NCBI GenBank assembly: GCA_004557565.1 | Contig: SFGS01000008.1 | Span: forward strand, 1 to 51,073 | Direction: 5' to 3' | Length of the DNA stretch: 51,073 nt | Source: Bacteroidales bacterium | GTDB lineage: Bacteria > Bacteroidota > Bacteroidia > Bacteroidales > Muribaculaceae | Shown: piece by piece, positions 7,337-16,597 of the stretch | Layout: each line of letters starts with the position of its first letter | Position numbering within the stretch: the stretch's first letter is position 1 | Notes under the pieces: model-generated | What the model saw: only the letters and a program-made list of their open reading frames with translations | The model's database searches: none | What the model was told of the DNA's origin: nothing | Translations under genes and position numbers: made by a program

Positions 7337-10297
7337 TTAATATGCACGTTTTGCTGTGCTGTGTGAGCCATCGGTGTAGGTGGTAATCACCACGTTCATG
7401 CCACTGAATGGAGTGTCGGACTTCTGACCCAGCATGTTCACGTATTGCACACGAACTGGGGTTTTGGTCTCTGCCACGAAGTCGAAGAGTCCGGTTGGGG
7501 TGTTTTCTTCGAACGACACTGTGATAGTGGCTTCACCGATGTAGTATTCCTTTGCCAAAATTGGAGTGGTGGCTTTTGCTCTTGCCGAAGTGTTGCCTGC
7601 TTCAGGCTTAGCGTAGAGGCGCACGATGTAAGTCACGTCGAGGTTGCCATCTTCTGACACGTCGCTTGCACCGAAGGTGTCGTAAACGTGGATCGACTTG
7701 CTGTCGATTTGCTCTGGATAGAAGCCAACGCCTGGACGGCCCACCAACTCAAATTCTTGCATATTGTTGTGGTTCTGGTCAATGGATGGGTTACCCTCGT
7801 CGTCAGAGTTCATCACGATTGGGTGAGTGTCTTGTTGGAGGCGAGCCATATATTGAGGCACGATTTCCATTGCTCGATCGGTGGTTTTACGCCAAACGCG
7901 ATACTTCACAATTTCGTAATTATCGGTACCATCGGCGGTAATCTTCAGGTCGGTTTGATAGTATCTGCCCTTCTTGCCATTTGAGGTGAACACATATTCG
8001 CTCATCACCCTGTCGATCACATCCACGCTTGCTTTGAGTTTGTAGGTGGTGTTGATTGGTGAGCCGTAGGTGTTATAAGAACCGTCGTTGTCACGATAAG
8101 TCTTGATCACCGACACGTAATCGTTTTTACCCACCTTTGCAGATGCGTCGTGAATTTGAGGAATTTCGGTGTGGCTTACGTTTTGCTTAAACGAGCCATT
8201 TTCGTAGATAGCATAGTTCCAACTTGGGAGGCGTTGAGCCAAACCCACTTCCTCCGATTCGCTTTGCTCTTTGTTTCGAATCTTACCCACACTATACTCG
8301 GCGATTCTGCGGTCCTGGTCGAGTGTGAATTGGATAGCAGGACTTGCGTCATGCTCGCCTTTATGGATACGAGTAGAGCATACGTTATCATTCTCCACAT
8401 CTTCAAGCGTGATAGCCTTGTCGGTAAGATCAGGGGTGGTCTTGTGTACCTTGATGGTGCTGTATGCGCTGTGAAGTTCTTTTTGGGTAGCGTGGTCCAA
8501 TTCAGAGAACGATGCCTTGTATTCGTAACTTGCAGGGTGATCGTTGGTGGCAGTTGAAGCGCAGAACTCATCGTTGAACGAGTTGATGTTGAAGCCATTG
8601 AAATCAATTTCGTTAGTCGTGTTTTCCGTATAATCGTAATTGGTCTCCAATGAATATGTGGCTCCTGTGAGATTAGTCTTAGGAGATGCTTCATTCTCCT
8701 GATTGAAGAATCTCAAGTTGTACTTGTAGTCCAAATAGTAACTCTTCCAAAGCAACAATCCCTCTTCACGCTTGTCCACACTCACGATTTCAAGTTCGGC
8801 AATCTTCTTTGCTTCGCTATAGCGGTGGTCCACATCGTAGCGGTAGAAAGCGAGCTTCGAGCCTGCTTTCAGGTTGCCGTATCTCACATGGGTGTTCACC
8901 AAATTGTGGTCGATGGTGATGAGGTTTTTGTATTGATTGGTTTCGGTTGCCAAATCGTAGTCAGATGTAGAGGTGGTACCAATGCTCAATCGCAGACCTT
9001 CATTTGGGTCAAGACCTGGGATAAACACCTTGTCGTCGTTAGAATACGCTTCTTTGTAGTTGATAAAGAGCGCATCGGTTGGCTGACCCGATACCACATA
9101 AGTGATTTCGCGACCTTCAAAACCTTGCTTCACATTGTAGTTGTATTGGAATGTTTCACCTGGGGCGATTTCCACCTGATTACCCTTCGCATCAAGCAGT
9201 GGTTCCAAACCACCGTCTTCTGCACGCACCCACACCTTGAATCGCTGATCAATCTCATTGCCAGTAATTTCATTGAGTGTAGAGGTCCATTTCAGTTCCA
9301 CAGTGTATTCATCGCCGGCAGCAGGAGTGGCTGTGGCTTTAAGTTGAATACCATAAAGACCTAATGATGGAGCATAGCTTTTGTGATAATTGGTGTAAGT
9401 GAAATTAGAGCTGCCTTGTTTATCACGCTTGTTCCAGTACCAAAGACGGTAGTCTGGAATGGTGACAATCAAATCCGTTACATCAAACTTCTTGGTACCT
9501 TTGGAACCCATCATACAGAAATAGTGCTCATTAGCAGGCACGGAGCTACAATCATGCTCCACTTTGAAAATATCTCCATCCACCAATTTGGTGTAGAAGT
9601 TTTCTACCACCTGACCACCACTCACAGCCACAGGACTATACTCTTCAAACATGCCATTGAATGGGGCAAATTCACGAATTGTTTGACCATTATACTGGTC
9701 AACCCACATACGTCCACGCCCTTTAGACATGAAGAATAGGCGGTTGGCATTACCTGACAGACGATAAACAGCACCCGGATTTTTATTCTTTTCAGTAGCT
9801 GGTATATATATACCATCAGTCAGAATCTGAACAGATTCGATTGCTTCGGCAATGTAATTAAGGGTCTCCTCATTAGACAAATCCTGTCCCTCCCTTGGAG
9901 TCCAAGAATCTTTCACCTTAACCAAAAGCGTAGTGTAGCCTTCCTTGTTTGGCTTATAGTTGCCGGCCGAAATGCCATAGGCTTTATTGATAGCGTCTTT
10001 ATTTTTTACAGTGTAGTCAATAGTACCTTCTCTTTCGCCATCAGCGGTGTAGCCGCATTGCCAAATGCCTGGGATTTCTTTGTTGGTGTACACCTCTTTG
10101 AGCAGCGCCATGATTTGGCGAGGATCTGTCGCTGGATCCGCTAAATTCGAGGTCACGGCGCCACCATTAGCGTTTGTCCATGTGTAAGTTCTGCCCTCGT
10201 AAAACGACTTAGGCTTTACGACAGGCTGTGCATTCAACGTGGCAGACAAGAATGCCACGGCTGCAAGCGCGAACATAAGGTTGATAATTTTTCTCAT
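7337..10297 (-). CDS. Large secreted protein with type IX sorting-like C-terminus
   Basis: The 986-residue product begins with a clear signal peptide (MRKIINLMFALAAVAFLSATLNAQ). The body is rich in Thr, Asn, Asp and aromatic residues, with beta-rich stretches and no enzyme motif that I recognise; a function cannot be named. The last 40 residues read VRVQYVNMLGQKSDTPFSG, then NVVITTYTDGSHSTAKRAY, matching the pattern of type IX secretion C-terminal domains in Prevotella-like bacteria (YxNxLGQ, PFxGxNxVxTxYxDG, basic end). It is therefore a likely cargo of the Por system encoded at 20349-27295, to be exported and surface-attached or released. It stands alone, with its own promoter about 180 bases upstream and its own terminator. 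Confidence 0.85.
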   Translation of the reverse strand: MRKIINLMFALAAVAFLSATLNAQPVVKPKSFYEGRTYTWTNANGGAVTSNLADPATDPRQIMALLKEVYTNKEIPGIWQCGYTADGEREGTIDYTVKNKDAINKAYGISAGNYKPNKEGYTTLLVKVKDSWTPREGQDLSNEETLNYIAEAIESVQILTDGIYIPATEKNKNPGAVYRLSGNANRLFFMSKGRGRMWVDQYNGQTIREFAPFNGMFEEYSPVAVSGGQVVENFYTKLVDGDIFKVEHDCSSVPANEHYFCMMGSKGTKKFDVTDLIVTIPDYRLWYWNKRDKQGSSNFTYTNYHKSYAPSLGLYGIQLKATATPAAGDEYTVELKWTSTLNEITGNEIDQRFKVWVRAEDGGLEPLLDAKGNQVEIAPGETFQYNYNVKQGFEGREITYVVSGQPTDALFINYKEAYSNDDKVFIPGLDPNEGLRLSIGTTSTSDYDLATETNQYKNLITIDHNLVNTHVRYGNLKAGSKLAFYRYDVDHRYSEAKKIAELEIVSVDKREEGLLLWKSYYLDYKYNLRFFNQENEASPKTNLTGATYSLETNYDYTENTTNEIDFNGFNINSFNDEFCASTATNDHPASYEYKASFSELDHATQKELHSAYSTIKVHKTTPDLTDKAITLEDVENDNVCSTRIHKGEHDASPAIQFTLDQDRRIAEYSVGKIRNKEQSESEEVGLAQRLPSWNYAIYENGSFKQNVSHTEIPQIHDASAKVGKNDYVSVIKTYRDNDGSYNTYGSPINTTYKLKASVDVIDRVMSEYVFTSNGKKGRYYQTDLKITADGTDNYEIVKYRVWRKTTDRAMEIVPQYMARLQQDTHPIVMNSDDEGNPSIDQNHNNMQEFELVGRPGVGFYPEQIDSKSIHVYDTFGASDVSEDGNLDVTYIVRLYAKPEAGNTSARAKATTPILAKEYYIGEATITVSFEENTPTGLFDFVAETKTPVRVQYVNMLGQKSDTPFSGMNVVITTYTDGSHSTAKRAY

Positions 10298-10476
10298 AAT
10301 TGATATAAAAGTTAAAGTTGTTGATTGTTGTTTTGTTTTTCCTAAATCATCAATTTTCCAAAACAGTTGCTTGATGTAGATTTCAGTTTGTATTCTGATT
10401 TTATTTTTTTTCCTATGAAATCTCTAATAATCAATGATAATTACTGTTTTTCGGGTCGGTGATTTCGTTTTCGCCA

Positions 10477-10507
10477 CAAATTTACGCAGATAATCTCATC
10501 CAACAAA
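10477..10507 (-). promoter_or_regulatory. Predicted promoter of the 986-residue secreted protein gene
   Basis: On the minus strand TTTG (10507-10504), a 19-base spacer, then TAAATTTG (10484-10477): an exact match to the Bacteroidetes consensus. The start codon at 10297 is about 180 bases away, giving an unusually long 5' leader for this window. Confidence 0.65.
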
Positions 10508-10589
10508 ATCCATTTTTGCCATCCACCACTCCGTTTAAATTATTTAACAACTTGTTACAGAAATTCAAACTTCAAACCTGTCGGCTGGT

Positions 10590-10621
10590 TTTGCCGATGT
10601 GTGGGAAATGTCGTATTTTTG
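10590..10621 (+). promoter_or_regulatory. Predicted promoter of the MATE gene
   Basis: TTTG at 10590-10593, a 20-base spacer, then TATTTTTG at 10614-10621. This lies downstream of the upstream possible start at 10601, so it favours the ATG at 10643. Confidence 0.65.
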
Positions 10622-10642
10622 TGGTCAGATTTCTGCACGAGA

Positions 10643-11935
10643 ATGAACCGCGAAATATTCCATATTGCCATTCCGGCTATCGTTACGAATGTCACGATTC
10701 CGCTGCTGGGGCTGCTCGACACGGCTATCGCTGGACACCTGCCGGGCGGCAGCGGTGCCACGTTTATCAGTGCGGTGGCGGTGGGGGCAATGATGTTCAA
10801 CCTCATTTACTGGAATTTCGGCTTCCTGCGCATGGGCACTTCGGGGCTCACGGCACAGGCCTACGGCAGCGGCGACAAAGCCGAAACCGTGGCTGTGCTC
10901 CAACACGCCATGGCACTCGGATTTCTGATTTCCGTTGGTATCATCGTGCTTCAGTGGCCTCTGCAATGGGTCACGCTGCTGGCTATCGGCCCGAGCGACA
11001 CGGTGCGGCAGTTGGCACTCACCTATTTCTACATTGGTGTGTGGGGTGCTCCACCCACGCTGGTGATGATGGGTATCAAGGGGTGGCTACTGGGAATGCA
11101 GGATTCGCGCAGCCCAATGGTGATTTCCATTGCCGTGAATGTGCTCAACATCGTGCTATCGGTGATAGCCGTGTTTGCGCTCGGACTGGGTTTCACCGGC
11201 ATCATTGTGGGTACGGTACTTGCCGAGTGGATAGGGCTTGCCTACTCGCTGTGGCTGCTGAGGCGCAAATATCGCTCGCATGTGGCGGCGATGGACTGGC
11301 GCAAGGCGTTCGGGTTCAAGGGATCGGCACGATTTTTCAAGGTAAATTCGCACATATTCATACGCAGCACGCTCATGATGCTCCAGGCATTGTTTTTCAC
11401 GGCGGCTGGCGCACGCAGCGGCGATATGACGCTGGCTGTGAACACGCTCATTCTGCAAATGGCTATTCTTTTCTCCTACTTCATGGACGGCATCGCCTTT
11501 GCTGGCGAAGCCATTGCTGGCAAATATTACGGCCGTGGCGATGTGGCGGCGGAGCATAGTTGCGTGTGGCACCTGTTTGGCTGGGCTGGAGCGTTTACCG
11601 CCATTTGCACGCTGCTGTATGCCATTTTTCCCGAACAGATTTTCACGGTGCTTACCAACGATCATTCCGTGGTGAGCGCAGCCCTCGATTTCCGCTGGTG
11701 GTGTGCTGTGATTCCCGTTGCCGGCATGGCGGCATTTGTGTGGGACGGTGTGTTTATCGGACTCACCCGCACTCGCGAAATGATGGCAGCGGTGGGCATC
11801 GCCTTGGCGGCGTTTTTCCTCACATTCGCCGTAGTGCCCACCTCAATGGGCAACCACGGCTTGTGGCTCGCCTACATCACATTCCTCGCCACCCGCTCCC
11901 TCGTCCAAACCGCCCAATACCTAAAAAACCTGTGA
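10643..11935 (+). CDS. MATE family multidrug/toxin efflux transporter
   Basis: A 430-residue, about twelve-segment membrane protein of the MATE (DinF-like) family, which exports cationic compounds using a Na+ or H+ gradient. The start MNREIFHIAIPAIVTNVTIPLLGLLDTAIAG is the family N-terminus with its conserved Asp in LLDTAIAGH; the longer possible start at 10601 overlaps the promoter and is rejected. Other family features are the repeated two-bundle pattern with GIKGWLLGMQDSR near mid-protein and VWDGVFIGLTRTREM near the end. The TGA stop is followed directly by GTCAACRR octamers. It is convergent with the MFS gene across a 511-base repeat-filled spacer. The exported compound is unknown. Confidence 0.93.
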   Translation: MNREIFHIAIPAIVTNVTIPLLGLLDTAIAGHLPGGSGATFISAVAVGAMMFNLIYWNFGFLRMGTSGLTAQAYGSGDKAETVAVLQHAMALGFLISVGIIVLQWPLQWVTLLAIGPSDTVRQLALTYFYIGVWGAPPTLVMMGIKGWLLGMQDSRSPMVISIAVNVLNIVLSVIAVFALGLGFTGIIVGTVLAEWIGLAYSLWLLRRKYRSHVAAMDWRKAFGFKGSARFFKVNSHIFIRSTLMMLQALFFTAAGARSGDMTLAVNTLILQMAILFSYFMDGIAFAGEAIAGKYYGRGDVAAEHSCVWHLFGWAGAFTAICTLLYAIFPEQIFTVLTNDHSVVSAALDFRWWCAVIPVAGMAAFVWDGVFIGLTRTREMMAAVGIALAAFFLTFAVVPTSMGNHGLWLAYITFLATRSLVQTAQYLKNL

Positions 11936-12446
11936 GTCAACAAGACAACAAGTCAACGAGTCAACAAGTTTCCGAGCGCTCCGAGTGCTCCAATTATCAA
12001 GGCACCAAGGCACCCACAAAATTCCGTGAGATTTTCCACCCACAAAGCAAAACCAGTGAGTGAGATCCGTGTGAGCCTACCCCCCACAAAGCAGAATTCA
12101 TGTGAGCCATTGGAGCAAACCTGTGGAGAGCCTCCGTGAGATTTTCCACCCTCAAAAGCAAAACCTGTGAGATCTGTGAGATCCGTGTGAGCCTACCCCC
12201 CCACAAAGCAGAATCCATGTGAGCCATTGGAGCAAACCTGTGGAGAGCCTCCGTGAGATTTCCCACCCTCAAAAGCAAAACCTGTGAGATCTGTGAGATC
12301 CGTGTGAGCCTACCCCTACAAAGCGGAATCCAGGTGAGCCATTGGAGCAAACCCGTGGAGAGCCTCTGTGAGATTTCCCACCCACAAAGCAAAACCTGTG
12401 AGATCTGTGGGATCCGTGTGAGTCCCCCCACAAAGCGGAGTTTGAA
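11936..12446. repeat. Repeat-filled spacer between convergent MATE and MFS genes
   Basis: The spacer has two parts. From 11936 to 11967 are four octamers of GTCAACRR type, starting on the base after the MATE stop codon, then a short CCGAGNGCT repeat (11972-11989). From about 12024 to 12440 is a degenerate tandem array with a period of roughly 110-117 bases and about 3.6 copies; GTGAGATTT marks recur at 12026, 12136, 12253 and 12368. Each unit contains smaller repeats such as GTGAGATCTGTGAGATCCG and GTGTGAGCC. No gene, spacer-like unique sequence or cas gene is present, so it is not a CRISPR array. Confidence 0.9.
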
Positions 12447-13640
12447 TTAGCGGAGTTTGTTGCGCTGGAAGTGGCGCATAGCGTAGCCGAAATAGCCTAC
12501 CACACCCAAGGCGTTGATGGCTACGGTGGTCCAGAACGCAGCCGAATAGCCCAACCAGTCGGCCACCACACCACCGATAAGACAACCCACACCCATACCA
12601 ATATCCCACGAAATGAGAATGGTGGAGTTGGCTGTGCCTCGCTGGTCGTTGGTTCCGAGGTTGATGGTCATATTCTGGTAAGCCGGCCACATGTGACCGT
12701 TGCCGAGACCGATGAGCACGGCAGAACCGTAATAACCAATGGCATTAGGCACAGCAATAAACAAGGTGTAGCCCACAAGCGATATGAGCATTCCATAACC
12801 ACCATTGTGGGTGAGTCGGCCTTCGCGCAGTGCTTTCGCGCCTTGCAGACGCGACGAAATCAGTCCCACCGCCAATATCAAGAACCATGCGCCTGTGCCA
12901 GCGGTGATGTGCATCACCTCTTTACCGTAGATGGCAAGGTAGTTGCTCAACACACCAAAACAGAAGCCGAAGCACACCATATTCGCCGCCAACGCCCAAC
13001 CTTTGAGCAAGAAGAAGCGGTCGAGCGACACGGTGCGGCCAGTTTTGTTGATGGGGCGTGGTTTGAGTTTGAGTGTGGAGTCCACGGCAAGCCCTACGCC
13101 AGCAATCGCCAAGGCGAGAATAAATATCATGTCGAAACTGTCGGTGAGTTCATAGAGAAAAATGCCCACCGATGGTGCTATCGCCATACCGAGGTTATTG
13201 CTCAATCCGTAGTAGCCTATACCCTCGTTGCGACGCGACGACGGCAGCACATCGATAGCCACCGTGCTGTTGGCGACCGTGATAGCCCCGAACGGACCAC
13301 CATGCAGCGTGCGCACTATGGCAAAGAGCAGCAGCGTGCCTGCCATAAGGTAACCGGCAAAGAATATGAAAAACACGAAGAAAGTGACCATCAGCACCTT
13401 CTTTCGTTGAAAATTATCGACCATAAAGCCGCTGAATGGGCGAAACAGCATGGCAGTGACCGAGTAGCCGCTCAGCACCAGCCCAATCATGTCTTTCGTG
13501 GCATGGAAATGTTCGCTCAAATAAAGAGGCAGCAAAGGCGTGAGCAGATAGAAGGCGAAGAAAAGCGTGAAATTGGCAATCATCACCTTGCAGTAATTCC
13601 TATTCCAAAGTTTCTCTGTGTTAGCAGTCATCCCCATCAA
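12447..13640 (-). CDS. Major facilitator superfamily transporter
   Basis: The 397-residue product has about twelve hydrophobic segments and the MFS loop motif between helices 2 and 3, seen as RPFSGFMVDNFQRKKVL (about residues 67-83). NEGIGYYGLSNNLGMAIAP (about 137-155) matches the helix 4-5 region of drug/sugar exporter subfamilies. The start could be residue 1, 2 or 4 (MMGMTANTEKL); the first is given. The substrate is not known. It is convergent with the MATE gene and lies downstream of miaB on the same strand, separated from it by a terminator-like hairpin, so it is probably transcribed on its own. Confidence 0.9.
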   Translation of the reverse strand: MMGMTANTEKLWNRNYCKVMIANFTLFFAFYLLTPLLPLYLSEHFHATKDMIGLVLSGYSVTAMLFRPFSGFMVDNFQRKKVLMVTFFVFFIFFAGYLMAGTLLLFAIVRTLHGGPFGAITVANSTVAIDVLPSSRRNEGIGYYGLSNNLGMAIAPSVGIFLYELTDSFDMIFILALAIAGVGLAVDSTLKLKPRPINKTGRTVSLDRFFLLKGWALAANMVCFGFCFGVLSNYLAIYGKEVMHITAGTGAWFLILAVGLISSRLQGAKALREGRLTHNGGYGMLISLVGYTLFIAVPNAIGYYGSAVLIGLGNGHMWPAYQNMTINLGTNDQRGTANSTILISWDIGMGVGCLIGGVVADWLGYSAAFWTTVAINALGVVGYFGYAMRHFQRNKLR

Positions 13641-13650
13641 AATTTAAAAG

Positions 13651-13688
13651 CCAAAAAAATATCCATTCCCACGCTATAGCATGGGAAT
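13651..13688 (-). terminator. Predicted intrinsic terminator of miaB
   Basis: ATTCCC-A at 13665-13671 and TGGGAAT at 13682-13688 pair around an inner GC-TATA-GC, and on the minus strand the hairpin is followed by a run of seven T (13659-13653). It lies between miaB (stop 13712) and the MFS start codon. Confidence 0.55.
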
Positions 13689-13711
13689 AAAAATCCCTCT
13701 CGGAGAGGTCT

Positions 13712-15076
13712 TTACACCCTATGCCCAATCAGGGTGGCGCTGGTGGCTTTCTCCACCACGCACATCACGCGGTCGCCCACCTTAGTATCGCCAGCAGGAA
13801 ACACAATCACCTTGTTCTGCTGTGTGCGGCCAAACATATCGTCTTTCGAGCGTTTGCTGTAGCCTTCCACCAGCACCTCAAAGGTTTTGCCCACATCGTT
13901 GCGGTTGCTGCACAGCGACAGTTCGTTTTGCAGCGCAATCATACGGTTGAGGCGGTCGATTTTCACCTCCTCGCTCACATTGTCGGGCAGATGCTTGGCG
14001 GCGAATGTGCCAGGACGCTCGCTGTATTTAAACATAAACGACGAGTCGAAGCCCACTTCGCGCATCAGCGAGAGCGTCTCCTCGAAGTCTTCCTCCGTCT
14101 CGTTGTGGAAACCGGTGAACATATCGCTCGAAATGCCGCAGTCGGGCATCGCTTCACGGATTTTCGCAATTCGGTCGAGATACCATTCGCGGGTGTATTT
14201 GCGGTTCATAAGTTTCAAAATCTTGTTGCTGCCGCTCTGCACTGGCAGGTGAATGTGGTTGCAGATGTTGGCGTGCGATGCCATGGTGGCAATGATTTCA
14301 TCGCTCAAATCCTCTGGATTGCTGGTGGTGAAGCGCACACGCATTTCAGGCGCGGCCTCAGCCACAAGTGCGAGCAGCGCAGCCATATCCACAGGTTCAC
14401 CGCCGTCGGCAGGCTTAAAGAGGTAGCTGTTCACGTTCTGACCGAGCAAAATCACCTCCTTGAAACCCTTGTTTTGCAGGTCGCGCAATTCGTTGAGAAT
14501 GCTCTCCGGCTCACGGCTGCGTTCACGGCCACGGGTGTAAGGCACGATGCAGTAGGTGCAGAAGTTGTTGCAGCCACGCATGATGCTGATGTAGCCGCTC
14601 ACCTTGTTGCCGCTGATGCGCTGTGGAATGATGTCGCGATAGGTTTCGGTGGTCGAGAGTGTGGTTTCGATGGCTTTCTCGCCGGCTTCAGCACTGGCGA
14701 TAAGGTTGGGCAGTTCCAAGTAGGAGTCGGGACCAGCCACGATGTCAACGTCGTACTCGTTGATTAGCACTTCCTTCAGACGCTCAGCCATGCAGCCGAT
14801 AATGCCCACAATCAGGCGACGCTTGCGATTGCGGCGCAAGGCGTTGAGTTGGTTGAGGCGAGAGAATATTTTTTGCTCGGCGTTGTCGCGAATCGAGCAG
14901 GTGTTGATAAAGATGGCGTCGGCAGCATCGAGCGTGTCGGTGGTGTCGTAGCCAGCCATTTTCATCACCGAAGCCACCACTTCGCTGTCAGCCACATTCA
15001 TCTGGCAGCCGTATGTTTCGATGAACAATTTCTTTGAAAATTCTCCCTGATTGTCGTAACTCAACTTCATGTCCAT
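13712..15076 (-). CDS. miaB: tRNA-2-methylthio-N6-dimethylallyladenosine synthase MiaB
   Basis: MiaB is a radical SAM methylthiotransferase that converts i6A37 to ms2i6A37 in tRNAs reading UNN codons. The 454-residue protein shows all three parts: an N-terminal UPF0004 domain with ETYGCQMNVADSE and INTCSIRDNAEQK cysteines and GCMAERLKE, the radical SAM core with RGCNNFCTYCIVPYTRGRE (CxxxCxxC, near residue 165), and a C-terminal TRAM domain of about 65 residues (FEVLVEGYSKRS onward). The start MDMKLSYDNQ has a second Met at residue 3 that could be used instead. A promoter lies about 70 bases upstream and a terminator hairpin follows. The assignment to MiaB rather than MtaB or RimO rests on the YTRGRERSREPESI segment. 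Confidence 0.95.
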   Translation of the reverse strand: MDMKLSYDNQGEFSKKLFIETYGCQMNVADSEVVASVMKMAGYDTTDTLDAADAIFINTCSIRDNAEQKIFSRLNQLNALRRNRKRRLIVGIIGCMAERLKEVLINEYDVDIVAGPDSYLELPNLIASAEAGEKAIETTLSTTETYRDIIPQRISGNKVSGYISIMRGCNNFCTYCIVPYTRGRERSREPESILNELRDLQNKGFKEVILLGQNVNSYLFKPADGGEPVDMAALLALVAEAAPEMRVRFTTSNPEDLSDEIIATMASHANICNHIHLPVQSGSNKILKLMNRKYTREWYLDRIAKIREAMPDCGISSDMFTGFHNETEEDFEETLSLMREVGFDSSFMFKYSERPGTFAAKHLPDNVSEEVKIDRLNRMIALQNELSLCSNRNDVGKTFEVLVEGYSKRSKDDMFGRTQQNKVIVFPAGDTKVGDRVMCVVEKATSATLIGHRV

Positions 15077-15142
15077 ATCGTAAAGAGCTTATATTATCGT
15101 CAATAAAAAAACTCACGCACAACATGCGCGCGAACCACAATG

Positions 15143-15174
15143 CAAAATTACATTTATTTCTCCTAACCACCAAA
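15143..15174 (-). promoter_or_regulatory. Predicted promoter of miaB
   Basis: On the minus strand TTTG (15174-15171), 20 bases, then TAATTTTG (15150-15143), an exact consensus match. The leader to the miaB start would be about 65 bases. Confidence 0.6.
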
Positions 15175-15208
15175 TCCACCCATGCTCAGACGCAGCCCAC
15201 TCAAGCCA

Positions 15209-16573
15209 CTACCGATATAATTTGCTGATAGCAAATAGCGGAACTATGGTCACTTGGTGCTCCTCGCCATTGTCTTGCTCATCGATGTAGGTGATTTTTC
15301 CGAAGTTCTCTGCCGAGCATCTTACAGCCGAGTGCAACTTCTTTTCACGCATAAACACCCACAGGCTCTTCATGCCACCTTGCACATTTGCCTTCACTTC
15401 CACTGGCAGCACTTTATTGCCAAAAGATTCGATGTAGTCAACCTCTGCCAACGAACTCTTCGCCTCTCTTGCCCAGTAATACAATTCATGGCGCAAATTT
15501 GCCGTTTTGTAGGCAAGAAGTTCTGTTCCTGCCACTTGTTCGGCAATTGAGCCTTTATTAACGAGGTCGGTGGCATTGGCGGTCAAAATTTGCGCAGTGA
15601 TGTCTGAGATGTCGCCCAATGCCATATTGAGAGTTCGCAACAACAATCCACAGTCAAGAAATATCACTTTGCGCTTATTGGCATTGATTTCGCTTCCAAG
15701 TGGCAATCCATTGGCTGATGTATGCGTCACTGGTATCAAAATACCAGCACGATAAAGCAAATCGAGTGCTTGTTTCACAGCATGAGTTTTGTATCCACCC
15801 ACATCCGCATACACAAATTTCTTGCCACATTGAACAGCGGCACTGTGCAGAACGCTACGGAGCAAATCGGGGTCAACCTTACTCTTATACTTCGGAAAGT
15901 CGTCTTCATACGACACGATAATGTCGTCTTGCACTTCCTGACACTGCGAATAGTTGTGAGTAGCCACCCATTTCACCACCACTTCGGGCATTCCACCTAT
16001 CATCATGTAGGTGCGATAGTGCTCTAATATGGTCTTATAGAGCGGTTCTGGCAGGGGGTGCTCTGCCGACGCGCTGTCTCTCGCCTTTAGCAATGCATCA
16101 AATCCGCAAGCCGACTCAAACTCGTCGAAACTCAACGGACGCATAAACATGGAGTGGATACGCCCCACGCCAAAAGTTGGAAGGTCGTCTAATGCGAACT
16201 CCAGTAAAGAACCTGCCGCAATCACATGAAGTTTGGGCATATCCTCTTTGAAAAAGCGTAGTGCCATGATGGCTTTCGGGCACTCCTGCACTTCGTCAAG
16301 AAACAATAGCGTTTTGCCAGGAATAATATCAATGCCTATCAATGCCGACAACTGGCTAACGATTCGGCCAGCATCGAGGTCGGCTTCAAAAACCTGCTTA
16401 TAAATTGGAGATTTTTCAAAATTAATCTCTGCGTAGTTTTGGAATAGTCGGCCCAAATGCTTGACAGAACTGGATTTTCCCACCTGTCGAGCACCACGCA
16501 GAAGGATTGGCTTGTGGTCTGCCCTTTTTGCCCACTCTTCAAGGTACTTGTCTATGATTCTTTTTAGATACAT
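15209..16573 (-). CDS. AAA family ATPase with C-terminal DUF4143 domain
   Basis: The 454-residue protein has an N-terminal P-loop ATPase domain: Walker A GARQVGKSSSVKHLG (about residues 26-40), Walker B TLLFLDEVQECPKA (about 88-101) and a sensor-like VIAAGSLLEFAL. The C-terminal DUF4143 part carries ELLAYKTANLRHELYYWAREAKSSLAEVDYI and VLPVEVKA, a pattern like a PD-(D/E)xK nuclease core (the D and VEVK). This family is abundant in Bacteroides and Prevotella genomes and often variable between strains; its role is unknown, though links to mobile elements or defence have been guessed. It is a lone gene. Its promoter uses a TTTG from a 33-bp repeat array located just upstream. Confidence 0.9.
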   Translation of the reverse strand: MYLKRIIDKYLEEWAKRADHKPILLRGARQVGKSSSVKHLGRLFQNYAEINFEKSPIYKQVFEADLDAGRIVSQLSALIGIDIIPGKTLLFLDEVQECPKAIMALRFFKEDMPKLHVIAAGSLLEFALDDLPTFGVGRIHSMFMRPLSFDEFESACGFDALLKARDSASAEHPLPEPLYKTILEHYRTYMMIGGMPEVVVKWVATHNYSQCQEVQDDIIVSYEDDFPKYKSKVDPDLLRSVLHSAAVQCGKKFVYADVGGYKTHAVKQALDLLYRAGILIPVTHTSANGLPLGSEINANKRKVIFLDCGLLLRTLNMALGDISDITAQILTANATDLVNKGSIAEQVAGTELLAYKTANLRHELYYWAREAKSSLAEVDYIESFGNKVLPVEVKANVQGGMKSLWVFMREKKLHSAVRCSAENFGKITYIDEQDNGEEHQVTIVPLFAISKLYR

Positions 16574-16597
16574 GCTAATATATTGTATTTTAGGCTA

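Larger units (their letters stand above)
10298..10642. other. Divergent intergenic region between the secreted protein and MATE genes
   Basis: About 345 bases of AT-rich sequence carrying a promoter for each flanking gene (see 10477 and 10590). The minus-strand promoter implies a leader of roughly 180 bases for the secreted protein gene. No small gene or known riboswitch was recognised in that leader. Confidence 0.5.

Noticed and set aside
12024..12440. Possible CRISPR array
   Set aside because: Units of about 115 bases are similar along their whole length, with no unique spacers, and no cas genes are present.
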